A stretch of 64,000 bases of DNA from Coprothermobacteraceae bacterium (lineage in GTDB: Bacteria > Coprothermobacterota > Coprothermobacteria > Coprothermobacterales > Coprothermobacteraceae). The DNA is taken from positions 676,503 through 740,502 of the forward strand of contig JABLWY010000001.1 of the NCBI GenBank assembly GCA_013178255.1, written 5' to 3'. A program made the translations under genes and the position numbers. Below are positions 44,765-53,765 of this stretch, in pieces; positions within the stretch are counted from its first letter, which is position 1; each line of letters starts with the position of its first letter. A model generated the notes under the pieces. It ran no database searches, was not told the origin of the DNA, and saw nothing but the letters and a program-made list of their open reading frames with translations.

Positions 44765-45092
44765 GGATGCCGTAGCATCCCTATTGGTAAAGCGCGGTTA
44801 CCAAATCCTCGCTCAAAACCTGCTCCTACCTACTGGGGAAGTCGACATAGTGGCTCTACGCCATACAGAACTGGTCTTCGTGGAGGTCAAGTACCGCACC
44901 GGGTTTGACCCCGCTGAGACTATCAGTAAAAAGAAGCTTGACCGATTGGTAAGCAGCGCTCTCCTGTATACGGCGGGTCAGCGCAGTTTCAGAATAGATG
45001 TTTTCGCGTGCACTCCCCAAGGGTGTACGTGGTACAAAGGGGTGAGCCAGGGTGGAAATTGTCAAGGTATGGAGTGGGTTGACCTATGGTGA
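44745..45092 (+). CDS. yraN: UPF0102 (YraN) nuclease-like protein
   Basis: 115 residues. The PD-(D/E)xK core is visible: AVASLLVKRGYQILAQNLLLPTGEVDIVALRHTELVFVEVKYR, in which E, D and E-x-K are the usual active-site residues. Function unknown, perhaps Holliday junction or repair related. TTG 44745 lies inside rnhB. The rnhB-yraN-comM-dprA order is standard. Confidence 0.85.
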   Translation: MSKHFSEDAVASLLVKRGYQILAQNLLLPTGEVDIVALRHTELVFVEVKYRTGFDPAETISKKKLDRLVSSALLYTAGQRSFRIDVFACTPQGCTWYKGVSQGGNCQGMEWVDLW

Positions 45093-46488
45093 CGCTTTCA
45101 TGCCAGTTGAGATGCAGCTAACTTACGGCCCCGGACTACCGGTTTTTCACATGGTGGGCATGGTCACTGAAAGTACTGAGGAAGCTAAGGAAAGGGTTCG
45201 ATACGCTCTAAAATCCATAGGCAGATCAATGCCTCAGGGGCGAGTAGTGGTAGCCTTTTTACCTAGCGAACTTACCAAGTCAGGGTCGCACTTTGACCTT
45301 GCTATCGTATACGGGTTCGTGAAGGGTAGCAGCGATAGACTCATAGTGGGTGAAGTAGCTTTAGACGGTTCTGTGCGTACGACACAACATAGTCTGCGCG
45401 TCATAGCCTCAGCGTATCGAAGCGGTTGGCGTAAATTCATTTGCCCTGTATTACCTCAAGATGTGGTAGGGGTAATGCCTGAAGCTGACTTTTTCATGGT
45501 CGAACACGTTCAACAGCTACTGAGTGACTCGGGAGAGAAACCATCTCCGACTTCCTCATCGGACGTGCCCGCGCTGGACGCATTTGAGGATGTCCAGGGT
45601 TTTGGCCTCAAACAGGCCGCTTTGACTGCAGCTGCAGGATGGCACCATCTCTTGTTGATGGGTAACCCAGGGGTCGGGAAGACCATGGTAGCTGAGCGCA
45701 TGAACGCAGTAATGCCTGAACTTGACAATTCTGAGAGACTTGATGTCCTGTGTACTACTGGTACGTTGTCGGCTGTCCGGCCGTACAGATTTACTTCTTG
45801 GACCAGCACGCCTGCTGGCTTTTTTGGTTCAGCGAAAGGGGTAGCTGGCGAGGTCACTTTGGCTCATGATGGAATCCTTGTGATGGACGAATTCCCTCAA
45901 TACAGAAAGGACATTCTGGAAGGGCTGAGGACGGTCATGGACACAAACAGTGTGATCTCTTCATACGGCAACCAGCGGATTGTGTGGCCAGCTCGGTTCC
46001 TCTTAGTGGCCACGTCCAATCCTTGTCCTTGTGGTTTCCTGGGACACCCCAAGAAAGTCTGCAAGGATTCGCCGTATCAGGTACAACGTTACTTAGGAAG
46101 GTTGAGTGGCCCAGTGGCCGATCGCATAGACTTGCATTACTGGGTCAAAGCTGACGAACCCGACGCGAAGTTGGACAAACCCAGGGACCGAGTGTTGGAA
46201 GTTTGGCATAGGCAGAGAGAGCGTTGGCAAGGTACAGGTTTTAGCCATGCTGGGCAAATACCAGGCGACCGCGTAGATGAGTTGATAAGTGTAAGCCCAA
46301 CTGTGAGAGCGGCGTTGGAGAACGCCGTAGAAAAACATGGACTTTCTAAACGCGAAAAGCACAAGATCATACGCATTAGTCGAACCATCGCTGACTTGGA
46401 GGGACATGTAGATATTACGGTGGCACACTTGGTTCAGGCGCTGTCGTATCGCATGGTACTGCCGTGGCTGAGGTCTTTGATACAATGA
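45052..46488 (+). CDS. comM: ComM/YifB AAA+ helicase-like ATPase
   Basis: 478 residues: an N-terminal Lon-like domain (VVAFLPSELTKSGSHFDLAIVYG), the Mg-chelatase AAA+ core with LLMGNPGVGKTMVAERM, GILVMDEFPQYRKDILEGLR and the zinc-binding SNPCPCGFLGHP...C, and a C-terminal MCM-like helical part. ComM drives branch migration during natural transformation in Gram-negative species. GTG 45052 follows GGGGTGA and overlaps yraN. dprA behind it makes DNA uptake plausible. Confidence 0.92.
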   Translation: MEIVKVWSGLTYGDAFMPVEMQLTYGPGLPVFHMVGMVTESTEEAKERVRYALKSIGRSMPQGRVVVAFLPSELTKSGSHFDLAIVYGFVKGSSDRLIVGEVALDGSVRTTQHSLRVIASAYRSGWRKFICPVLPQDVVGVMPEADFFMVEHVQQLLSDSGEKPSPTSSSDVPALDAFEDVQGFGLKQAALTAAAGWHHLLLMGNPGVGKTMVAERMNAVMPELDNSERLDVLCTTGTLSAVRPYRFTSWTSTPAGFFGSAKGVAGEVTLAHDGILVMDEFPQYRKDILEGLRTVMDTNSVISSYGNQRIVWPARFLLVATSNPCPCGFLGHPKKVCKDSPYQVQRYLGRLSGPVADRIDLHYWVKADEPDAKLDKPRDRVLEVWHRQRERWQGTGFSHAGQIPGDRVDELISVSPTVRAALENAVEKHGLSKREKHKIIRISRTIADLEGHVDITVAHLVQALSYRMVLPWLRSLIQ

Positions 46489-47255
46489 CTGTCTTTGAGC
46501 TCCAACCTGACGACCCTTGGTTTGGTGGACGACTTCTGCGTGCGTCTGTCTCACGCCCCATCTACGCGAAAGGCATACGTTTTGCATTGCAGAAGACGGT
46601 TGGCCTGGTAGGCACCCGACATCCTTCACCTTACGGGGCAAAAGTTGCCTACGATTTAGCGCGATATTATGCCTCCTTGGGGTATGTCGTGGTGAGTGGC
46701 CTAGCTTTCGGGATAGATGAGAAAGCACACGAGGGCGCATTGTCAGTTGGGGGCTTGACTATTGGAGTGCTCGGGCATGGGTTGGGGGCTCACTACCCCA
46801 GGGCTACTTTGGAGCTCAGGAAACTCATTGAAAGTCAGGGGCTTGTGGTCACTTGGTATGCTCACCAAGTGCCTCCTCGCAAGGCTTTCTTCAGGGAAAG
46901 GAACATGCTCATTGCAGCACTCAGTGATTTCTTGATCGTTGTAGAGGCACCTGAGAAGAGCGGAGCGCTTGTAACTGCTGACTTTGCGTTATCTCTTGGG
47001 AAGGACGTTAAGGCAGTACCAGCTGATATAGATCGACTGTCAGCTCGTGGCAGCAATCGTTTGATTGTGGAAGGGGCAGAGCCCATAATAGACATACCTG
47101 ATGTGGGTGCCGAGAATTGGAAGCAATGTCGTACAGTGGAAGAGTTGGTAGCCGAGGTGGGCGATTTTGTGGAAGCCGGGCGCATTATTGCTGAGCTTCA
47201 AAGCACTGGAAAAGTGCAGTTGAACGGAAACATGATTGAATGGCTGACGACGTAG
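46485..47255 (+). CDS. dprA: DNA processing protein DprA
   Basis: About 256 residues from ATG 46485, which overlaps the comM stop (ATGA); GTG 46464 is an alternative. Rossmann fold motifs VGLVGTRHPSPYG, VVVSGLAFGIDEKAHEGAL, FRERNMLIAALSDFLIVVEAPEKSGALVTADFALSLGKDV. The N-terminal SAM domain is missing and the C-terminal winged helix is reduced, so it is a short DprA. It loads RecA on incoming single strands. topA, which commonly follows, is absent. Confidence 0.9.
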   Translation: MTVFELQPDDPWFGGRLLRASVSRPIYAKGIRFALQKTVGLVGTRHPSPYGAKVAYDLARYYASLGYVVVSGLAFGIDEKAHEGALSVGGLTIGVLGHGLGAHYPRATLELRKLIESQGLVVTWYAHQVPPRKAFFRERNMLIAALSDFLIVVEAPEKSGALVTADFALSLGKDVKAVPADIDRLSARGSNRLIVEGAEPIIDIPDVGAENWKQCRTVEELVAEVGDFVEAGRIIAELQSTGKVQLNGNMIEWLTT

Positions 47256-47280
47256 TAAAGTAGGACCTCTTGCTTTCCAT

Positions 47281-47286
47281 TACAAT
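47281..47286 (+). promoter_or_regulatory. -10 box of trmFO, leaderless arrangement
   Basis: TACAAT ends seven bases before ATG 47294, so transcription should begin at or one base before the start codon. No Shine-Dalgarno is present in the 30 bases upstream. The -35 region is weak. Confidence 0.4.
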
Positions 47287-47293
47287 ATAGCTG

Positions 47294-48601
47294 ATGGAAG
47301 TCTTGGTAATTGGCGGTGGATTAGCAGGTACTGAAGCAGCTTTGACCCTGGCGAGTTTGGGATACAACGTCTTGCTCACAGAAATGCGCCCCGTAAGTAT
47401 GACACCTGCTCATCGGACAAGTAAGTTGGCAGAGTTGGTTTGCAGCAACTCACTAGGTTCGCTCTCGACAGACAACGCCAAGGGTGAGCTCCTGCACGAA
47501 TTAGAGGTTCTTGGATCAAGGCTGGTACGTTTAGCCAAGAGGTGTCGGATCCCTGGAGACAAAGCGCTTGTTGTTGACAGGGAGCTCTTTGCAGACCTGG
47601 TTGAAGCGGAGATTGACAACGAACCTCGCATAAAGGTCGTGCGCAGGGAAGAAACCTCTGTGCCAACGGCTAGCTTTGCCATTTTCGCCCCTGGGCCTTT
47701 GGCATCAGATGCCCTATTGAATTTCGTCCTTCAAGCGGAGAATTTGAGCGAGGCACACTTCTACGATGCGACGAGCCCCACTTTGGTTGCGGATACCATT
47801 GATTTCGACTATGCTTTTTGGGGCAACAGATTCGGTGAAGGAGAAGATTACCTCAACATACCGATGACCAAAGAACAGTACTTTTGGTTCGTGGACGAAC
47901 TCATCGCAGCCCGAAATGCGCCCAGACATGATTTCGACAAAGTCGAATCGTTCTTCGAACGCTGCCTTCCTGTGGAAGAAATCGCAAGAAGAGGGAAGGA
48001 CAGCCTAGCTTACGGGCCTATGAGGCCAACCGGGTTGAATATCCCTAGTAAGTTCAAAGACGTATATGCAGTGATCCAACTCAGGAAGGAGAATGCTGAG
48101 GGTACTCTCCTTAACATGGTTGGTTTCCAGACGGGCGTGTCTCATTCAGACCAGTTGCGGATTTTCAGGCAACTGCCTGCTCTAAGACATGCAGAATTCG
48201 CTCGGTTAGGTCAACTTCACCGCAACACTTTTGTGCCGGGTTTGGTCAATCGTTCTCTACAAAGTAAGACAAACCCGAGATGGTTCTATGCCGGACAGTT
48301 TGTGGGTACTGAGGGGTACTTGGAGGCCATAGCTGGGGGACTGTGGGCAGCAATGAATCTAGATAGGATGATTAATGGATTGCCACCGGCCTCTTTGCCT
48401 GAGGAAACGATAATGGGCGGACTATTCAGATACATAGAAGAAGTGCTACCAGTGGTGAAGCAACCTATCGGTGCCAACTGGGGTTTGGTGCCCGTGCCGA
48501 CAGTGCGCAAATCTGACAGGAAGCAGGAAAGGAAAAGAAGAGCACAGGAGGCTGTTTCTTCTGCTCTTAGAGGATTGGGAAAGCCATCTAAAGGAATTTG
48601 A
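47294..48601 (+). CDS. trmFO: folate-dependent tRNA (uracil54-C5)-methyltransferase TrmFO
   Basis: 435 residues. The FAD loop is VIGGGLAGTEAALTLASLG, followed by EMRPVSMTPAHRTSKLAELVCSNS, VDRELFAD, and a C-terminal AGQFVGTEGYLEAIAGGLWAAMN. It uses methylenetetrahydrofolate to make ribothymidine 54, which stabilises tRNA at high temperature. The glyA gene at 51899 supplies the methylene donor. Confidence 0.96.
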   Translation: MEVLVIGGGLAGTEAALTLASLGYNVLLTEMRPVSMTPAHRTSKLAELVCSNSLGSLSTDNAKGELLHELEVLGSRLVRLAKRCRIPGDKALVVDRELFADLVEAEIDNEPRIKVVRREETSVPTASFAIFAPGPLASDALLNFVLQAENLSEAHFYDATSPTLVADTIDFDYAFWGNRFGEGEDYLNIPMTKEQYFWFVDELIAARNAPRHDFDKVESFFERCLPVEEIARRGKDSLAYGPMRPTGLNIPSKFKDVYAVIQLRKENAEGTLLNMVGFQTGVSHSDQLRIFRQLPALRHAEFARLGQLHRNTFVPGLVNRSLQSKTNPRWFYAGQFVGTEGYLEAIAGGLWAAMNLDRMINGLPPASLPEETIMGGLFRYIEEVLPVVKQPIGANWGLVPVPTVRKSDRKQERKRRAQEAVSSALRGLGKPSKGI

Positions 48602-49430
48602 AGAATCTTTGAGGTCGGCGGGATACTCAGAACGTACATGCCATTCGTACCTCGCTGATCTCAGGAGCTTCTTTCATTTCACCAATAACATAGACCAGGT
48701 TTCATTGGACGATTACCTTATGTATCGTTCAGCTCAAGGGGCTTCTGCCGTAAGCATAAACAGATTCCTATCGTCTTTTAGGCATTTCCTCAAGTTCCTT
48801 GAAGCGCGAGGCTGGCCTGTCCCCCCGATGGAGCTGCCTGGCTTCCGTGTAAACAGGCCCATACCGCGCACCCTTGCGGAACGCGATGTGATGGTCATTC
48901 TGAACCTGCCTGAACACGACGAGGAAAGCATAAGGGACAAAGCGCTGATTTGGTTTCTATTGGGTACAGGCGTGCGCATCAGCGAGGCATTATCGATACG
49001 TATCGAGGATGTGGACTTTGATCGAGCAGCGACGAAAGTCAGAGGTAAAGGGAATAAGGAAAGGATGGTGTACATTCCCAAGCGTGCGTTAAAATTACTG
49101 CAGCGTTACATGAAAGTATTTGGGTTGGAAAAGGGGCCTCTGTTTGTGAACTTGCAGCGACGGCCATTGACGGACCGTGGGGCGAGGTACTTGCTCGCAA
49201 GGGTGAGCAAACGCTATGGCTTGTCTCAGGTTGTTCATCCTCACACGCTCAGACATACTTTTGCCACCAGACTCTTGGAAGAGGGTGCAGGCCTTCGAGA
49301 CATTCAGGAGCTCCTAGGGCACAAGAGTCTTCGCAGTACGCAGATATACACAAGAGTTTCGCCTGCCTTGGTGCGAGAGGCCATGGAGGCGATGAAGAAG
49401 AGGAGGCCTATCGATGAGGGTAGCCTTTGA
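48561..49430 (+). CDS. xerC: XerC/XerD-type tyrosine recombinase
   Basis: About 289 residues. The catalytic set is complete: R in GTGVRISEALSIRIEDVDF, K in GKGNKERMVYIP, H-x-x-R in HPHTLRHTFATRLLEEG, H in LLGHKSLRSTQIY and the nucleophile Tyr in QIYTRV. It resolves chromosome dimers. The start is uncertain. The frame opens at GTG 48471 deep inside trmFO and the next ATG/GTG/TTG is TTG 48609, which would cut off the first helix. A CTG at 48561 stands nine bases behind AGGAGG (48546-48551) and gives the expected N-terminal length. It overlaps the next gene by 17 bases. Confidence 0.85.
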   Translation: MLLEDWESHLKEFEESLRSAGYSERTCHSYLADLRSFFHFTNNIDQVSLDDYLMYRSAQGASAVSINRFLSSFRHFLKFLEARGWPVPPMELPGFRVNRPIPRTLAERDVMVILNLPEHDEESIRDKALIWFLLGTGVRISEALSIRIEDVDFDRAATKVRGKGNKERMVYIPKRALKLLQRYMKVFGLEKGPLFVNLQRRPLTDRGARYLLARVSKRYGLSQVVHPHTLRHTFATRLLEEGAGLRDIQELLGHKSLRSTQIYTRVSPALVREAMEAMKKRRPIDEGSL

Positions 49431-50661
49431 GAGTGTATGGTATCCAGACTACGAAGAGCGTGCGCTTAAGAGGGGGACGTTTTACATAGATGGTGGTGCC
49501 ATCAAGTTTACGTGCGATGGTCCTTTTGACCTTGTTTTCCGGGATACATTGGTTACGCCGGGTTTTTTCAACTCTCACAGCCACATAGCGATGACGTTGT
49601 TTAGAGGTATTGGTGACGACGTGGTTCTCGAGGAGTGGCTTCAGGAGCACATATGGCCATTAGAGAGCAGACTGGACGAAGAGTACGTGTATTGGTCTTC
49701 CCTTTTGGGATCGGCCGAGATGTTGCTCAGCGGAACAACAAGCTTCGTAGACATGTACTTCTGGGAGAAAGCTACTCTTGAGGCGACGCAGAAGACGGGG
49801 ATTAGGCCAATTTTCACTCCTGGGATCATAGAAAGGCCTGGGTGGGAGTCTGTTCTCGACAGGATCGAACATCTAATGGGAGAAGGCGCTTTGGTCGGTA
49901 TCGGCCCCCACGCTCTTTATACAGTCTCTTTGAAGATCATGCCTGAAATAGTTGCCTATGCAAGGGACAAGAACCTGTTCATACACATGCACCTTATGGA
50001 GACTGAGGCTGAACGAGCTTTTATACACAACAACTTAGGCGTCGATTACTTGAAGAAGTTGGATGACATTGGCTTCTTTGAACAACCTGTCATATTAGCT
50101 CATGGAGTCCACCTTAGCGACAGTGACATGGCTTTCCTGGGTTCGAAAAACTCCGTAGTAGCCCATTGTCCCCAGAGCAACCTAAAACTCAGCTCGGGGT
50201 TCTTTAGGTGGGGGGACGCAAAGGCACATGGCCTCTCAGTGGGTATAGGGACTGATGGCGCTGCTTCAAACAACAACTTGAACTTCCTTGAGGAGTTGCG
50301 TACTGCGGTTTTGTTGGCACGTGGGATCAGTCAGAAGCCGGACGTTATCTCCCCGTTGGAGGCCTTGGAGTCAGCTACAGCAGTCCCCGCTAGGATTTTG
50401 GGCTTACCGCTGGGAGAGATAAAGGAGAACTATTGGGCTGACCTTATCGTATGGAACACAACTGACATAAGTATGGTGCCTTATGACGAACCTGTTAACC
50501 TGCTATCACACGTAATATACTCAGCAGGTACAGAAGCCATTTCGGATGTGTTTGTAGAGGGCCGTTGGGTAGTTCACAAGGGACAGGTTGTAGGGATTAA
50601 CAGAGTCGAAGTCGTGGAGCGCGTCAACGAACTAAGAAGGAAAATAAGGAAGGGTGATTAA
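49414..50661 (+). CDS. mtaD: 5-methylthioadenosine/S-adenosylhomocysteine deaminase
   Basis: 415 residues, amidohydrolase superfamily. Metal ligands: H-x-H in FFNSHSHIAMTLFRG, H in FIHMHLMETEAE, H in ILAHGVHLS and D in IGTDGAASNNNLNF. The LFRGIGDDVVLEEWL segment is typical of MtaD/SsnA deaminases. It turns methylthioadenosine or SAH into the inosine form. It directly precedes a methylthiopurine phosphorylase, which supports the MTA role over guanine-type substrates. Confidence 0.88.
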   Translation: MRVAFESVWYPDYEERALKRGTFYIDGGAIKFTCDGPFDLVFRDTLVTPGFFNSHSHIAMTLFRGIGDDVVLEEWLQEHIWPLESRLDEEYVYWSSLLGSAEMLLSGTTSFVDMYFWEKATLEATQKTGIRPIFTPGIIERPGWESVLDRIEHLMGEGALVGIGPHALYTVSLKIMPEIVAYARDKNLFIHMHLMETEAERAFIHNNLGVDYLKKLDDIGFFEQPVILAHGVHLSDSDMAFLGSKNSVVAHCPQSNLKLSSGFFRWGDAKAHGLSVGIGTDGAASNNNLNFLEELRTAVLLARGISQKPDVISPLEALESATAVPARILGLPLGEIKENYWADLIVWNTTDISMVPYDEPVNLLSHVIYSAGTEAISDVFVEGRWVVHKGQVVGINRVEVVERVNELRRKIRKGD

Positions 50662-50662
50662 G

Positions 50663-51427
50663 GTGAAGATAGGTGTCATAGGAGGTTCTGGCATTTACAA
50701 GATTGCGGGTGTTGACACTACAGAAATAAGTGTGAGCACTGAATATGGTGAGGTCACTGTCTACGCTGCCATAGTGGGTGATCGTGAAGTGTTCTTCCTG
50801 GCTAGGCACGGAAAGGGACATTCAGTGCCACCGCACCGTGTCAATTACAGGGGCAACATCATGGCCTTGAAAACCCTAGGGGTCGAGAGGGTGATCGCGA
50901 CCAACGCGGTGGGAAGCTTGAATCCGGAGATAGGTCCAGGAACGGTTGTCCTTGTAGACCAGTTTCTTGACTTTACCAAGTCTAGGCCTGTTACGTTTTT
51001 CGAAGGACCAGAAGTTGTGCATACAGACATGACTTATCCGTATTGTCCCCAGATGATCGACGTAGCTTATTCTCTTAGGGCTCCATTTCCGATAAGAAAA
51101 GGTGGGGTCATGGTTGTAACGGAGGGCCCCCGCTTTGAATCTGCGGCAGAGGTGAAGGCTTTTAGACTGCTTGGTGGCGACGTTGTTGGTATGACATCAG
51201 TACCTGAGGTTGTTCTTGCGCGCGAGGCAGGCATGTGTTACATGTCCCTCGCCATTGTAAGCAATTTTGCAGCGGGGCTGCAGGGTGCGGTCACCCATGA
51301 CGAAGTGTTGGAAATAATGGACAAATTGAATCGCGATGTTCAGATGTTCCTGCTTGAGCTGATAAGGGCGATTCCTTCAGAGAAGACTTGTCCGTGCCCC
51401 AGGGACAGCAAACCTATCGGGAGGTGA
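50663..51427 (+). CDS. methylthiopurine nucleoside phosphorylase, probably methylthioinosine-type
   Basis: 254 residues of the MTAP/PNP trimer family: IGVIGGSGIYKIAG, FFLARHGKGHSVPPHRVNYRGNI, VTEGPRFESAAEVK, VVGMTSVPEVVLAREAGMCYMSLAIVSNFAAG. In human MTAP the purine-binding segment is TDYDCW, with two aspartates that hold the 6-amino group. Here it is SNFAAG, with Asn201 and Ala203 in those places. The same change marks the methylthioinosine phosphorylase of Pseudomonas. With a deaminase gene immediately upstream, the substrate is likely methylthioinosine. GTG 50663 is preferred, since GGGTGATT lies just upstream; GTG 50654 is possible. Confidence 0.85.
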   Translation: MKIGVIGGSGIYKIAGVDTTEISVSTEYGEVTVYAAIVGDREVFFLARHGKGHSVPPHRVNYRGNIMALKTLGVERVIATNAVGSLNPEIGPGTVVLVDQFLDFTKSRPVTFFEGPEVVHTDMTYPYCPQMIDVAYSLRAPFPIRKGGVMVVTEGPRFESAAEVKAFRLLGGDVVGMTSVPEVVLAREAGMCYMSLAIVSNFAAGLQGAVTHDEVLEIMDKLNRDVQMFLLELIRAIPSEKTCPCPRDSKPIGR

Positions 51428-51431
51428 GTAC

Positions 51432-51899
51432 ATGGCTAGGTTAGTTATTGGTGCTGATCACGCAGGGTTCCACTTGAAGGAGGAACTCAAACAGAGGCTC
51501 ATCGAAATGGGCCACGAGGTAATTGACAAGGGTACGCACTCGACTGAATCGGTGGATTATCCGGACTATGCGATGCTTGTATGCGAAGACGTTAGGCAGA
51601 ACGGCGGGTTCGGAATACTCATATGCGGGACTGGCATTGGTATGAGCATCACTGCCAACAAGTTCCCGGGCATCAGAGCTGCACTAGCCTACGATCTGTA
51701 TGTAGCTGAGAAATCGCGGCAGCATAATGATGCGAACGTGCTGTGCTTGGGTGGTCGAGTCTTAGGGCTTGACTTAGCTCTGGAGATTGTGCAAGTCTTC
51801 CTTAATACTCATTTTGAAGGAGGCCGACACCTGCGGAGAATCAAGAAGATAGAGAAGATAGAACTCAAGAACATGAATAGCGGGGAGGCTGGTAAATAA
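51432..51899 (+). CDS. rpiB: ribose-5-phosphate isomerase B
   Basis: 155 residues. [55 protein letters not shown] (with the active cysteine) and [14 protein letters not shown] are all classical. It interconverts ribose-5- and ribulose-5-phosphate. The order rpiB-glyA-upp is the Firmicutes arrangement that usually leads to the ATP synthase operon. Confidence 0.95.
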   Translation: MARLVIGADHAGFHLKEELKQRLIEMGHEVIDKGTHSTESVDYPDYAMLVCEDVRQNGGFGILICGTGIGMSITANKFPGIRAALAYDLYVAEKSRQHNDANVLCLGGRVLGLDLALEIVQVFLNTHFEGGRHLRRIKKIEKIELKNMNSGEAGK

Positions 51900-53143
51900 T
51901 GTGGGAGGCCATAAGAAACACAGATCCATTGGTTTACGAACTCATTCTCAAGGAACTTAGGCGCGAGCAGGAAGGTTTGGAACTCATCGCTTCTGAGAAC
52001 TTCCCGTCAGTGGCGGTGCTGCAGGCACTGTCTTCCGTTTTCAACAACAAATACGCTGAAGGATACCCAGGTGCTCGATACTATGGAGGATGCGAATTCA
52101 CCGATCAGGTGGAAAGCCTTGCTATCGAAAGAGCCAAACAGTTGTTCGGTGCTGAGCATGCCAATGTTCAGCCTCATTCTGGATCTCAAGCCAACCAAGC
52201 TGTCTATTTGGCATTCTTGAATCCGGGTGACACGATCCTGTCTATGTCTCTAGCGGCGGGCGGACACTTAACTCACGGTGCGCCTGTGTCAATGACGGGT
52301 AAATGGTTTAAGGTCGTGAACTACGGAGTGAGCAAAGAGACAGAGATGATCGACTTGAACGAAGTCGAGGCGTTGGCACTTGAACATAAGCCGAAGATCA
52401 TAATCGCCGGAGCCTCAGCGTACCCACGCATCATCGACTTCAAGGGCTTCAGGGAAATAGCTGATCGGGTCGGCGCCATCTTCATGGTTGACATGGCTCA
52501 CATTGCAGGTTTGGTAGCTACGGGTCATCATCCTAGTCCCATTCCTTATGCAGACGTTGTTACCACTACCACGCACAAGACCTTGAGAGGCCCTAGGTCT
52601 GGATTGATACTCAGCAAGGCCGAACACGCAAAGGCGATAGACAAAGCTGTCTTTCCAGGACTTCAGGGCGGACCTCTGGTTCATGTCATTGCGGCAAAAG
52701 CTGTAGCATTCTATGAAGCGTCGCAACCCTCCTTCAAGGATTACTCAGAACAAATCATAAAGAATGCCAAAGCCATGGCTAATACTTTTGTTTCCAAAGG
52801 GATACGTGTCGTCAGTGGTGGCACAGATAATCACTTGATGCTGTTGGATGTATCGTCAGTCGGTTTGACTGGCAAAGAGGCTGAGAACATGTTGGGTGAA
52901 GTGGGCGTTACTGTGAACAAGAATGCGATCCCGTTCGACCCGCAACCACCCAGGGTTACTAGTGGCATCAGGATTGGGACGCCGGCTATAACTACGCGTG
53001 GATTCACTGAGCAGGATTGTACGGTGCTTGCCGAGGGCATTAGCAATCTCCTCATAAACAAGGACGAGGCTTCAAAGAGGGCACTTCAAGATTTGGTGGT
53101 GGAGCTTACGAAGGCACATCCACTGTACAAGGAGTTGGGATAA
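51899..53143 (+). CDS. glyA: serine hydroxymethyltransferase
   Basis: 414 residues. [33 protein letters not shown] and the PLP lysine in [17 protein letters not shown] are family hallmarks. It moves the serine hydroxymethyl group to tetrahydrofolate, giving glycine and methylene-THF for trmFO and biosynthesis. ATG 51899 touches the TAA of rpiB. Confidence 0.97.
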   Translation: MWEAIRNTDPLVYELILKELRREQEGLELIASENFPSVAVLQALSSVFNNKYAEGYPGARYYGGCEFTDQVESLAIERAKQLFGAEHANVQPHSGSQANQAVYLAFLNPGDTILSMSLAAGGHLTHGAPVSMTGKWFKVVNYGVSKETEMIDLNEVEALALEHKPKIIIAGASAYPRIIDFKGFREIADRVGAIFMVDMAHIAGLVATGHHPSPIPYADVVTTTTHKTLRGPRSGLILSKAEHAKAIDKAVFPGLQGGPLVHVIAAKAVAFYEASQPSFKDYSEQIIKNAKAMANTFVSKGIRVVSGGTDNHLMLLDVSSVGLTGKEAENMLGEVGVTVNKNAIPFDPQPPRVTSGIRIGTPAITTRGFTEQDCTVLAEGISNLLINKDEASKRALQDLVVELTKAHPLYKELG

Positions 53144-53144
53144 G

Positions 53145-53765
53145 GTGCTCAGCGTCGTAGATCATCCCTTAATAAAGTACAAGGTCAGCATGCTTCGGGA
53201 CAAGAATACTGGGCCAAAGGAATTCAGGGAATTGGTCCAGGAGTTGGCAATGTTCTTGACCTATGAAGCCACCCGTGACCTTGAACTAACGGAGTATTCT
53301 TTGGAAACACCGCTAGCTAGGACCACCGGTTATGCTTTATCAAAGAAGGTTGCAGTGGTCCCCGTTATGAGAGCAGGTCTTGCCATGGCAGAAGGTGTTT
53401 TGAGGGTTATACCCAACGCCAAGGTGGGACACGTGGGACTCTACCGTGACCACGACACACTTAAGCCTATACGCTATTATGCAAAGTTGCCTGACGGCAT
53501 CTCAGACATGGTATGCATTGTTGTTGACCCCATGCTTGCTACCGGCAACTCTATAAAATATGCTGTGGACATGTTGCGGAGTAGCGGTTGTACTCGCATA
53601 AAAGTACTTTCGATAATCGCGGCCCCAGAGGGTGTTGCGAACGTGCTCACGGGGGACGATGACCTCGAGCTTTTTGTGGCTGCGGTGGATGAACGTCTAA
53701 ATGACCTTGGCTACATTGTACCGGGCTTGGGAGATGCAGGTGACAGACTTTACGGCACTAAGTAG
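53145..53765 (+). CDS. upp: uracil phosphoribosyltransferase
   Basis: 206 residues. MRAGLAMAEGVLRVIPNAKVGHVGLYRD and the PRPP loop VDPMLATGNSIKYAVDML, followed by a C-terminal VPGLGDAGDRLYGTK, identify Upp, which salvages uracil to UMP. GTG 53145 starts two bases after the glyA stop. It overlaps the next gene by 26 bases. Confidence 0.96.
   Translation: MLSVVDHPLIKYKVSMLRDKNTGPKEFRELVQELAMFLTYEATRDLELTEYSLETPLARTTGYALSKKVAVVPVMRAGLAMAEGVLRVIPNAKVGHVGLYRDHDTLKPIRYYAKLPDGISDMVCIVVDPMLATGNSIKYAVDMLRSSGCTRIKVLSIIAAPEGVANVLTGDDDLELFVAAVDERLNDLGYIVPGLGDAGDRLYGTK

Noticed and set aside
48286-48639. Long antisense frame opposite the end of trmFO
   Set aside because: It is a shadow of the real gene, with no ribosome site and no recognisable domain.
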